15,570 nt of DNA, taken from contig CALGOH010000154.1 in NCBI GenBank assembly GCA_937957985.1, positions 1 through 15,570 on the forward strand, given 5' to 3'. Shown one piece after another: positions 1-6,986 of this stretch (position 1 is the stretch's first letter; each line of letters opens with the position of its first letter). Source of the stretch: an uncultured Verrucomicrobiae bacterium. GTDB taxonomy: Bacteria > Verrucomicrobiota > Verrucomicrobiia > Verrucomicrobiales > Akkermansiaceae. A program made the position numbers and the translations under genes. The notes below the pieces were generated by a model, which saw nothing but the letters and a program-made list of their open reading frames with translations, searched no databases and was not told the DNA's origin.

Positions 1-3000
1 CCAGCGTGCCACTGACCGCTGCACCGCTGCTGATCAGCGTGTAGGTGCCGTTCTCAAGTCCGCCGAGGTCGGTGAAGACGAAGTCACTGAGGCCGAGTGC
101 GCCGGTGCCAATGGTCAAAGTACCCGTGACATCGATGCTGTCGCTGGCGGCGATGCTATCGAGTTCGAAGTCGAGAACTCCCGCGCCGCCTGCGAGGGCC
201 GAGATGTCGAGGTCGCCGTCGACCGAGAGCGTGCCCGCCGAAGCGCCGGGGGCGAGGCCGGCGCCCGCTGCCACAATCACGTTGCCGGCGATGGTGCCAC
301 TGCCGCCGAGGGTGCCGGCGTTGACGTTGGTGTCGCCGGTGTAGGTGTTCACTCCGTTGAGCAGCAGCTTGCCGTCACCGGTCTTGGTGAGCGAGTTACC
401 ACTTCCGGAGATGACGCCGGAAACCACCGCGTAGTCGTTGGTCGTATCCGGATTGTCGTCCACCTGGATCGTGCGGTTGCCATTGAGGAAGATGTCGTTC
501 TGAAGTGTGACGACATCGTCCGCGGTGTCGGTGCCGAGGTAGAGCGGATTCTGGTTACGGAAGCCTGTTCCGGCATTGTTCCAGTCGAGTTGGATGCCGC
601 CTTCGAGATTGACGGTCAAGGGACCACCATTGGCGGCAAAGCCACCTCTGTTCTGCCAGTAAACATCGCCCGCCGAGTTGTTGATGTCGCGGGTGAAGCT
701 GCCGCTGGATTCAAGGATACCGTTGTTGAAGTATAGCTTGGCGGAGCTGTCGAGCCCCACGCCGTCCACGGCCCGGACCACAACGCCATTGTTGAGTTGC
801 AGGGTTCCAGTGTTGAATTCGTTTGTGCCTTCCAGGGACAACGTGCCGGTGCCGTTGATCTGCAGGGTGTAGTTGCCTCCCATCGTGAGGTCGCCGGAGA
901 GGATCGAGATGTCGTCATTCGAGGCCGGGTTGTCGAACAGGCGGACGGAGCTGTTCCAACCGAGGCTGAATGGGTTGGTGATCGTCACCGGTGCGGTGGA
1001 TGTGGGGGAACCCATCTGCGGGTTGTTGTCCCCGTTGAATCCGGTGCTGCCCCTCCAGTTGGCGACGGCACCGCCATTGCTGGTCACCGTGAGGGCCGAA
1101 TCGGTGGCTGCGAAGCCGCCCGGGCCACTCCATTCGTAGTCGCTGCCGAAGTTGGGGGTCAGCGTGCCACTGGCCATCAGGATGGCAGGGTTGTTGCTGG
1201 CGGAGTTGAAGGTGACTGCCCCGGGCGGAAGTCCGGTGGCACTCGCGCCGACGTTCAAGTAGCCGTTGGCGATCGTCGTGCCTCCGGAAACTCCGGAATT
1301 GTCGCCCGAAAGGATGAGTTCTCCTCCTCCATCGACCAAGACGCCACCGCTGAAGGTGTTGGTCCCAGCGAGTTCCAAAGATCCAGTTCCCAAATGGGAA
1401 ACGGCAAGACTGGTACCTACGTCACCGACAGCGCCAGAGTAGACTTGGGTCCCGGTGGGAACGATGCCCAGGATCACGTTTCCAACGTAGCTGACGGTGC
1501 CGCCGACCTGGCCGCCGAGTCCCCCGAGGAGACCACCGAGGGTGCCGTTACCGGAAGTTCCCGCGGTCCACTCACCGCCTCCGCCAACATTGACGGTAAG
1601 GGTGGTGCCATCATTGACCGTGACGGCCCCGGCGCCTGGCATGGCGGCGATCTTTGTGAACTGCAGGATCCCCTCGTTGATCGTGGTGCCACCATCATAG
1701 GTGTTCGTGCCGGTAAGCTGCAGGTGGCCCGGGCCGGTCTTGATCAGTCCTGCGGCGGTCCCGCTGGTGTTGCGGATGTCACCCGTGAGCCGGCCGCCGG
1801 TGGTGAGCATGTTGCCGTTGTTGTTGTCCACCCGGTTCGAAGCGCAGAACAGAGTCGCGTTGGTAGCCACGGTGCGGTCCGCACCGTTGAGATCGACATT
1901 GTTCTGAAGGTTGACGACCTGAGTGGGCTGGGCGGCCTCCTCGTTCATCACGAAAACATCCGGCTGGAAGTGGGCGCTGCCCCAGACGACCTCCGTGCTG
2001 GCATCGTTGTTGAAGGTGATCCTACCGTAGGTATCGGCTTGGATGTGGCTGAAGCCGCTGGTGCCGCCGGTGAGTTGGACGTCGGTGGGACCTGAGCCCA
2101 ACGGCCGCCTCATGTAGTAGGCAAGTCTGACATTGCCGCCATTGATCTCCAGGTTGCTGGTGCCTCCGGTGGTGGAGCTGATCCCTCCGGGAATCGACTG
2201 CGCCCCACCATTCCAAGCCGTGCCGAGTGCAAGGACCCCTTCGTTGACGATGGTCGGTCCATCGTAGGAATTGCCGTCATTCCTGAGAAGCAACGTCCCC
2301 GGGCCGGTCTTGGTCAGACCGGCAGCGGTGCCGGCACTGTTGCGAATGACGTTGGTGATCTGCGCATATCCGGATCCGATGGTCGTCTTGGCCACCTCGA
2401 TGCCACGCTGGGAGCCGTTCAGGTCGATGAGGTTCGTCAAGGTCAGCGTCGAGTTGGCTTGAGCATACTGAGACTGGAGGATCAAGGGATCGGGATTGAA
2501 AAAGCCGGTCGCATTGGCATTCCCCGCTTCATTCGCAACACCCCAGACCAATTCGTAGGAGTCGTTGTTGTTGATCCGTACCGTCAGGCCGTTGTTGCCG
2601 TTCTCACTGAAACCACCGTCGAGGATCTGGACCTCACCGGCTCCCGTTCCCAGCGTGTTGTTGAAGGTGAAACCCCAGTAGTTTTCCCAGACACCTCCGT
2701 TGAGGACGAGATTACCGGTTCCGTCATTGGGTTCCGAGTTGTTGACCAACAGGACGCCACCGTTGAGGGTGAGCGGGCCGCTGAAGGTCTTGTCGCCGTT
2801 TCTGAAATTGACGCGTCCCGGGCCGTTGATAGTGACGCCACCGGTGCCGCTGACGGGTGATTGAAGATTCACGATCTCACTGGCGTCATCCGTGGTGATG
2901 GTGATGCCGCCACTCTGATCGAGGCTGCCGCCATTGAGCGTGTATGTGCCGGTGAAGTTGTCGATCAACACGGTGCCGGCGGTGACCGCGCCGAGACTAA

Positions 3001-3241
3001 TCGTACCGCCAGCTCCACCATTGCCGATGACGGCGTTGTCGGGCGAGGCGTTGTTCCAGTCGACGTTCGCGCCGCCATCCCACCACTCACCGGTGCCGAG
3101 CCAGTCGCCGGCGCCGTCGGTGGTTCCGCCTCCGCCCGGATCCCAGGTGAGGGTGGCGGCGTGGCCGATGGATAGGGTTGCGGTCGCCATCGCGGTCGCG
3201 AGGAGACCCAGCTTTGCTGATTGGAGGGATCGGGTTCTCAT
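1..3241 (-). CDS. Secreted autotransporter-associated beta-strand repeat protein, partial (3' end beyond window)
   Basis: The minus strand reads open without a stop from an ATG at 3241 to the window edge, giving about 1080 residues. Residues 1-28 form a signal peptide (MRTRSLQSAKLGLLATAM..., small-residue h-region, probable cleavage after SIGHA). The rest is rich in Gly, Asn and Thr with many short beta-strand units. Units of the form KTGxGxLxLxGxNxYxGxTxxNxGxL occur near residues 307-335, 496-524, 613-640 and 950-978; this is the hallmark of the autotransporter-associated beta-strand repeat (PATR) family. Such proteins are exported and probably form long beta-helical surface or extracellular structures; some end in a PEP-CTERM sorting signal or an autotransporter barrel, but that end lies outside the window. 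The gene is transcribed away from the GntR/LacI regulator. The family call is strong; ligand and function are unknown. Confidence 0.9.
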   Translation of the reverse strand, partial: MRTRSLQSAKLGLLATAMATATLSIGHAATLTWDPGGGGTTDGAGDWLGTGEWWDGGANVDWNNASPDNAVIGNGGAGGTISLGAVTAGTVLIDNFTGTYTLNGGSLDQSGGITITTDDASEIVNLQSPVSGTGGVTINGPGRVNFRNGDKTFSGPLTLNGGVLLVNNSEPNDGTGNLVLNGGVWENYWGFTFNNTLGTGAGEVQILDGGFSENGNNGLTVRINNNDSYELVWGVANEAGNANATGFFNPDPLILQSQYAQANSTLTLTNLIDLNGSQRGIEVAKTTIGSGYAQITNVIRNSAGTAAGLTKTGPGTLLLRNDGNSYDGPTIVNEGVLALGTAWNGGAQSIPGGISSTTGGTSNLEINGGNVRLAYYMRRPLGSGPTDVQLTGGTSGFSHIQADTYGRITFNNDASTEVVWGSAHFQPDVFVMNEEAAQPTQVVNLQNNVDLNGADRTVATNATLFCASNRVDNNNGNMLTTGGRLTGDIRNTSGTAAGLIKTGPGHLQLTGTNTYDGGTTINEGILQFTKIAAMPGAGAVTVNDGTTLTVNVGGGGEWTAGTSGNGTLGGLLGGLGGQVGGTVSYVGNVILGIVPTGTQVYSGAVGDVGTSLAVSHLGTGSLELAGTNTFSGGVLVDGGGELILSGDNSGVSGGTTIANGYLNVGASATGLPPGAVTFNSASNNPAILMASGTLTPNFGSDYEWSGPGGFAATDSALTVTSNGGAVANWRGSTGFNGDNNPQMGSPTSTAPVTITNPFSLGWNSSVRLFDNPASNDDISILSGDLTMGGNYTLQINGTGTLSLEGTNEFNTGTLQLNNGVVVRAVDGVGLDSSAKLYFNNGILESSGSFTRDINNSAGDVYWQNRGGFAANGGPLTVNLEGGIQLDWNNAGTGFRNQNPLYLGTDTADDVVTLQNDIFLNGNRTIQVDDNPDTTNDYAVVSGVISGSGNSLTKTGDGKLLLNGVNTYTGDTNVNAGTLGGSGTIAGNVIVAAGAGLAPGASAGTLSVDGDLDISALAGGAGVLDFELDSIAASDSIDVTGTLTIGTGALGLSDFVFTDLGGLENGTYTLISSGAAVSGTL

Positions 3242-3347
3242 GGGTTCTGGGGTTATGGTTCGATCCCCAAGGCACTTGCCTGGAGCAAGGGAGTCAAAAT
3301 TTATTGATATCGACACCTGGCCAGCAAACGGCCAGGATGTCCGGGCC
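3242..3347. promoter_or_regulatory. Divergent intergenic region between beta-strand repeat gene and regulator
   Basis: This 106-bp gap must hold promoters for both divergent genes if the regulator starts at 3348. It contains an imperfect dyad at 3275-3289 (CTTGC, 5-nt spacer, GCAAG) and next to it the only AT-rich run in the neighbourhood (3296-3311). On the minus strand a TTGACT-like -35 box lies around 3292-3297, but I see no good -10 at the usual distance. The dyad is a candidate operator for the regulator. This is inference from position only. Confidence 0.35.
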
Positions 3348-4430
3348 TTGGAATTCCGTCCGATCCCGATCGCCGAGCAGGTGGCCGACCACCTGAGGCA
3401 GGAGTTGCGCCGAAGGACCTGGACTGGATTGATGCCGGGCAAGCACGCGCTGGCAGCGGAGTTCGGGGTCAACAACAAGACCGTGGAGGTGGCCTTGAGG
3501 CAGCTTGAGAAGGAGGGGCTGCTGGTTCCCCAGGGGGCGGGGCGACGCCGGTTGGTCGGACAGGTCGGGAAGAAGTCATCCGCGGGGACGCTGAGGATCG
3601 GGTTGCTGCTGCATTCCGCGGTGGACCGGGGGAAGGGCCATGTGATCGATCTGCAGCACCGGCTGATCGAGGGCGGGCACGGAGTCGTCGTGGCCCCCCG
3701 GCATCTGGTCGAGCTGAAGATGGAGCCTCGGCGGGTCGCCCGGGTGGTGGGAAGCCACGAGGTCGATGCCTGGATCGTGCTCGCGGGTTCGTTCGAAGTG
3801 CTCGAGTGGTTCTCCGCCCGCAAGCCGCCGGTGTTCGCGCTGTTCGGCCGCCGGCGGGAACTGATGATTCCCGGGGTGGGACCGGACAAGCCGCCGGCCT
3901 ATGAGGCGGCGACGCGGAAGTTGGTCCGGCTCGGTCACCGGCGGATCGTGCTGCTGTGCGCGCCTGATCGGCGGGTTCCGGAGCCGGGTGCCTCCGAGCG
4001 GGCGTTCCTCGCGGAGATTGCCGCGCACGGGATCCCGGTCAGCCGCTACCAACTGCCCGACTGGGATGGTGATGTGGAGAGCCTGCATCCCCGTTTGAAA
4101 TCCCTGTTCCGCTACACCCCGCCCTCGGCGATGATCGTCGATGGAGTGGCCCCGTTCGCGGCGGTCATGCAGTTCCTCTGCCGGAAGGGACTGCGCGTGC
4201 CGGAGGATGTGTCGGTGATCTGCACCGACCATGCGGACTGGTTCGACTGGCTCCGTCCGAGCGTGGCACACATCCGCTGGGATCCGAAGCCGGTGGTCAG
4301 GCGCATCGTCCGCTGGGCCGACAACGTGAGCGGGGGAAGGGAGGACATCCGCCAGATCGAGACGCCGGCGGAGTTCGTGCCGGGCGGGACGATCGGTCCG
4401 GTCCATGCATCGGCCAAGCGACGAAGATAG
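3348..4430 (+). CDS. GntR/LacI hybrid transcriptional regulator
   Basis: The protein has an N-terminal GntR-type winged helix (residues about 5-68; features include AEQVADHLRQEL, MPGKHALAAEFGVNNKTVE and ALRQLEKEGLL), a basic linker, and a C-terminal LacI-type periplasmic-binding-like domain (about 82-345; TLRIGLLLHS, RRIVLLCAP, PPSAMIVDGVAPFAAVMQFL, VPEDVSVICTD). This hybrid layout is common among sugar-responsive regulators of Verrucomicrobiota and related phyla. The start is uncertain. I chose TTG at 3348, preceded by AGGA at 3333-3336, because it leaves room for divergent promoters and sits just before the conserved domain. ATG at 3255 or 3240 would add 31 or 36 residues of poorly conserved-looking sequence and would nearly abut or overlap the divergent gene. 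It may control the adjacent surface-protein gene; the effector is unknown, probably a sugar. Confidence 0.85.
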   Translation: MEFRPIPIAEQVADHLRQELRRRTWTGLMPGKHALAAEFGVNNKTVEVALRQLEKEGLLVPQGAGRRRLVGQVGKKSSAGTLRIGLLLHSAVDRGKGHVIDLQHRLIEGGHGVVVAPRHLVELKMEPRRVARVVGSHEVDAWIVLAGSFEVLEWFSARKPPVFALFGRRRELMIPGVGPDKPPAYEAATRKLVRLGHRRIVLLCAPDRRVPEPGASERAFLAEIAAHGIPVSRYQLPDWDGDVESLHPRLKSLFRYTPPSAMIVDGVAPFAAVMQFLCRKGLRVPEDVSVICTDHADWFDWLRPSVAHIRWDPKPVVRRIVRWADNVSGGREDIRQIETPAEFVPGGTIGPVHASAKRRR

Positions 4431-4488
4431 CTCGAGAATGCGCGAATGCCGATTCCGCCAGGGTGCTAGCGAGCCAGGGCTTTTGGGT

Positions 4489-4536
4489 GGTGCCGGGATA
4501 CCACGCAGACAGCGTCACCGGTTCGTCCTCGAAGCG
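4489..4536 (-). pseudogene. Orphan fragment of a C1-peptidase 3' end
   Basis: This stretch matches 5296-5343, inside the 3' end of the C1 peptidase gene, in the same orientation at 44 of 48 bases; the last 26 bases are identical. On the minus strand it encodes RFEDEPVTLSAWYPGTT, against RFEDEPVTLPAWYPGAT in the intact gene. No other part of a peptidase gene is present around it, and the similarity stops at 4536/4537. It is either a remnant of a deleted paralogue or a duplicated gene end left when the toxin-antitoxin genes arrived. The two copies flank that module as direct repeats. Confidence 0.7.
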
Positions 4537-4583
4537 TTCAGGGAACAGGGAAGGCTGAGTTGGCGGAGCGGCGGGCAAGAGGC

Positions 4584-4616
4584 TTGACCTCACAAGCAAC
4601 CGATGGGAAATTCCCA
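4584..4616 (+). promoter_or_regulatory. Candidate promoter and operator of the toxin-antitoxin operon
   Basis: TTGACC at 4584-4589 resembles a -35 box. Seventeen bases on, GAAATT (4607-4612) is a weak -10 candidate. It lies inside a perfect 13-bp dyad, TGGGAA-A-TTCCCA (4604-4616), which ends two bases before the antitoxin ATG. A repressor on this dyad would block the -10 region, fitting the usual autorepression of type II antitoxins. No Shine-Dalgarno fits between the dyad and the ATG, so the message may be leaderless. The palindrome is seen directly; its role is inferred. Confidence 0.5.
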
Positions 4617-4618
4617 CC

Positions 4619-4858
4619 ATGGCTGAGACGCGCAAGCTCGACTCGCGGCGGAGGGCGGTTTTTCCGGACCGCTTTTCGCCCGGCGACCTGTTTCTGGAGG
4701 AGCAGGTCGGGGAGGACCGGGTGGTGTTTCGCCTGATCCGGCCGAAGGACGTGCCGGTCTCTGCGGTCAAGCGGGATCGGGGACGCATGATGGTACAGGC
4801 ACCCCTCGATCGTGATCGGGTCCGCCAGGCCATCCGCGACGACCGTGATGCCCGGTGA
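4619..4858 (+). CDS. AbrB-like (VapB/MazE-type) antitoxin
   Basis: This 79-residue protein sits directly upstream of a PIN-domain gene and overlaps its GTG start by four bases (GTGA), so the two are translationally coupled. Residues about 5-45 (KLDSRRRAVFPDRFSPGDLF..., then VVFRLIRP) fit the swapped-hairpin SpoVT/AbrB DNA-binding fold, where a K-x-D-x-R-x-R-V-x-x-P strand is followed by a PGD turn. The charged C-terminal part (about 46-79) would be the toxin-neutralising tail. It is expected to bind its own promoter, probably the dyad just upstream of its ATG, and to hold the PIN toxin inactive. The fold assignment rests on motif resemblance; the antitoxin role is well supported by gene order and overlap. 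Confidence 0.75.
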   Translation: MAETRKLDSRRRAVFPDRFSPGDLFLEEQVGEDRVVFRLIRPKDVPVSAVKRDRGRMMVQAPLDRDRVRQAIRDDRDAR

Positions 4859-5250
4859 AGATCTACTGGGACAGTTCCGCCCTGGTGGCGGCGACCATGG
4901 AGCGAAGGCTCCGTGACCGGTTGACCGGCGAGGGAGGTGTGACCCGGGTCCACTCCTTGACCGAGGTCTTTTCGACCCTCACCGGCAGCCGTCTCGGGTT
5001 CCGGGTTGATGCAGCCGACGCGGCTCTGGTCGTCCGGGAGCTGGCGGAGTGTGTTGATCTCGTCGAGGTTTCGTCATCCGATGTCCTTCAGGCTCTCGAC
5101 GAGGCCCGTTCACTGGGGGTGCGCGGCGGGCGGGTGCATGACTACCTTCACGCTGTGGCTGCGCGCCTGGCGGAATGCACGACACTCCTCACGCTGAATA
5201 CCGGGGACTTCGACGGCCTCGGTGGAAACCTGAACATCCAGGAGCCCTAA
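4855..5250 (+). CDS. PIN-domain toxin (VapC-like ribonuclease)
   Basis: A 131-residue protein, the usual VapC length, starting with GTG inside the antitoxin stop. It opens with MKIYWDSSALVAA, giving the first PIN acidic residue at Asp6. Glu37 (SLTEVFSTLTG), Asp96 (GGRVHDYLHAVAA) and Asp118 (LNTGDFDGL) complete the acidic quartet that binds Mg2+ or Mn2+ in PIN nucleases. All four look intact, so the toxin is probably active. VapC toxins cleave tRNA or rRNA and arrest growth when the antitoxin is degraded; the target here cannot be told. Its stop lies nine bases from the stop of the convergent C1 peptidase gene, leaving no room for a terminator. The module sits between two direct copies of the peptidase 3' end, a sign that it was acquired. 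Confidence 0.88.
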   Translation: MKIYWDSSALVAATMERRLRDRLTGEGGVTRVHSLTEVFSTLTGSRLGFRVDAADAALVVRELAECVDLVEVSSSDVLQALDEARSLGVRGGRVHDYLHAVAARLAECTTLLTLNTGDFDGLGGNLNIQEP

Positions 5251-5259
5251 CGCGGGGAG

Positions 5260-6735
5260 TCAGAGGTCCTGAGTCGCAGGGCCGGCGACGCCCGTGGCGC
5301 CGGGATACCAGGCGGGCAGCGTCACCGGTTCGTCCTCGAAGCGGGCGAGCACGTCTTCCGGCACGTGGCGGCGGTGGACGATGATGGTGTAGGCGTGCTC
5401 GTCGAACCAGGAGTCGCCGAGGGTCCAGCGGCCGGATTCGACCTCGTCCTTGCCCCAACTGTTTTCGGCCAGCCATTTGCGCGGGCGTCCCCCGGCGTCC
5501 AGGTCGACGCCGACGAGGGCCATGGCGTGGTTCGAGGCGCCCTCGTGGAAGCGGGCGCGGTCGGCCTTGTCGAGGGAGAGGTCGGTGCCGAAGAGGCTTT
5601 CGTAGTCGAAGAGGCGGTCGTGCATGACGCCCAGCTTCCTCGACTGGTCGACGCTCATGTTCACCGCGAACCACATCGATTCGTTGGCGAGGATGGAGCG
5701 GATGGCGGCCTGCTTGAGCGTGTCGATCCCGACGTTCACAAAGCCCATGCAGGCGGTCCCGACGATGTTCCGTGCGCGGTCGAAGCGGTAATGCCGGCCG
5801 ATCTCGTTCTTGGGATCATGATAGAGGCAGACCAGTTCATCGAGGGACTGTCCGATGAAGCGTTGGAAGAAGCTCGTGGGCGTGAAGGACTCCTCGGGGG
5901 AGAGGTCCTTGTCCTCGGCGGAAGCAAGTTCGGTGTCGTCGCCCTTGGTCTTTCGCCTCCGCTTGAAGCGCCACTGGAAGGAGGCGGGCGGTTCGCCGAG
6001 GCTGATCACGAGCAGGCGGTAGACCTCGGAGAGCGCCTCCCGCTTCATCGCGCGGAGTTCGTCGATTCCGGCACCGTCGGCATGGCGTTCGAGCATCCGG
6101 GCGGCGCGGGAGCGAACCAGGCGCTGGAGCACCCTGTTCAGCGGGCCGGTGTGGGAACTGCTGGTGGTTTCCGGCATGGCGGCGGCCGGAACGACCCCGT
6201 GCTTCGTGACGAGGGCGGAGAGGAAATTCCACCAGCCGCCGTCGTGGAGCATCCATCGGTTCACGGCTTCCCAGTCACGGTCGAGATAATCGCGGTGGCG
6301 GAGTTCGATGATCTCCTCGAGATAGAGATTCGCGCGCTCGAGCTTGTCCCAGAACTGGAGGTAGGCGACCGAGAACTCGAAGTCCTCCATGCCGTGCTCG
6401 CGGATGACGTGGGGTCGCAGCGTGTTGAGGGCGGCGAACATCCAGCAGCGTCCCGATTTCTTCTGGTTGGTGACTCCCTTGCTGCGGACCTGGTGGCTGA
6501 AATGGGTGTCCTGACCGGCGAGGACGGCGTGGTTGAGGGCGAGTTCGTCGATCTCGTTGTGGGCCACGGCGTTCTGGCGGGCGCGGTCGGCGCCGGCCAG
6601 TTGAAACGACTCGCGGATGTCCTTGATCAGATCCGGCGTCAGGATTCCCCGGGCCTCCCCGTTCTCGGGTTCCCCCGAGGATTCGGGAACGGTGCGCCGG
6701 GAGACGAGGGCCGGGGATTCGGAAGGAGTGGACAT
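5260..6735 (-). CDS. C1-family cysteine aminopeptidase (bleomycin hydrolase / PepC type)
   Basis: A 491-residue protein, close to the usual length of bleomycin hydrolases (peptidase C1B). The catalytic cysteine is Cys97 in NQKKSGRCWMFAALN, with the oxyanion glutamine at Gln91. The histidine is His403 (EGASNHAMALVGVD) and the asparagine Asn425 (WLAENSWG). The family acts as cytosolic hexameric aminopeptidases that trim peptides; no signal peptide is seen. A charged insertion of about 28 residues (257-284, RFKRRRKTKG...) is less typical. I chose ATG at 6735 (MSTPSESPAL); the frame stays open to an ATG at 6966, but the extra residues look non-coding and overlap the divergent promoter region. The terminal segment RFEDEPVTLPAWYPGAT is repeated as an orphan fragment beyond the toxin-antitoxin module. 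It is divergent from the M24 peptidase, suggesting related roles in peptide breakdown. Confidence 0.92.
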   Translation of the reverse strand: MSTPSESPALVSRRTVPESSGEPENGEARGILTPDLIKDIRESFQLAGADRARQNAVAHNEIDELALNHAVLAGQDTHFSHQVRSKGVTNQKKSGRCWMFAALNTLRPHVIREHGMEDFEFSVAYLQFWDKLERANLYLEEIIELRHRDYLDRDWEAVNRWMLHDGGWWNFLSALVTKHGVVPAAAMPETTSSSHTGPLNRVLQRLVRSRAARMLERHADGAGIDELRAMKREALSEVYRLLVISLGEPPASFQWRFKRRRKTKGDDTELASAEDKDLSPEESFTPTSFFQRFIGQSLDELVCLYHDPKNEIGRHYRFDRARNIVGTACMGFVNVGIDTLKQAAIRSILANESMWFAVNMSVDQSRKLGVMHDRLFDYESLFGTDLSLDKADRARFHEGASNHAMALVGVDLDAGGRPRKWLAENSWGKDEVESGRWTLGDSWFDEHAYTIIVHRRHVPEDVLARFEDEPVTLPAWYPGATGVAGPATQDL

Positions 6736-6986
6736 GCTGACAGGCGGGATGGTCGGAGGTCGCTCGAAGGGGGGAGCGGGATCGCAGCAGGGCGCCCACC
6801 ACGAGGGAAGCTGAAAAATCCCGGTCACCTGACCACTTTGGGAGCAGGTGGGGGATGAAAACATCCGGATCCAACTGTCCCCAAAAAAGGCATGGTTGCT
6901 TTCTCGCAAATCGCTCGACGACCAAGGGGGAACGGTGTTCGACTCCTCCGCCTCTGAAAAGCCCATCTTTCAGACACCCTCAAACC
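6736..6986. promoter_or_regulatory. Divergent intergenic region between the two peptidase genes
   Basis: About 250 bp without a supported gene. It should contain the promoters of both divergent peptidase genes, but I can name no convincing -35/-10 pair. A weak inverted repeat (CACCTG at 6826-6831, CAGGTG at 6845-6850) is the only dyad that stands out. A short stretch around 6930-6955 looks like the T-arm and 3' acceptor of a tRNA, but it does not fold well. Confidence 0.3.

Noticed and set aside
797..2095. Plus-strand open frame of 432 codons
   Set aside because: It lies antisense to the beta-strand repeat gene, whose frame is continuous with a signal peptide and clear repeats. The plus-strand product is low-complexity (Gly/Val/Glu-rich) with no recognisable domain.
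3576..4406. Minus-strand open frame of 276 codons
   Set aside because: Antisense to the GntR/LacI regulator; His/Pro/Arg-rich composition typical of a high-GC shadow.
5365..6858. Plus-strand open frame of 497 codons
   Set aside because: Antisense to the C1 peptidase, which has an intact catalytic triad. The product is rich in Val, Glu and Gly with no motif.
6930..6955. tRNA or tmRNA 3' end (T-loop-like TTCGACT followed by CTCCGCCTC)
   Set aside because: The T-stem has at least two mismatches, no matching 5' acceptor strand or anticodon arm was found, and there is no CCA. It is probably chance, or at most a decayed attachment site.
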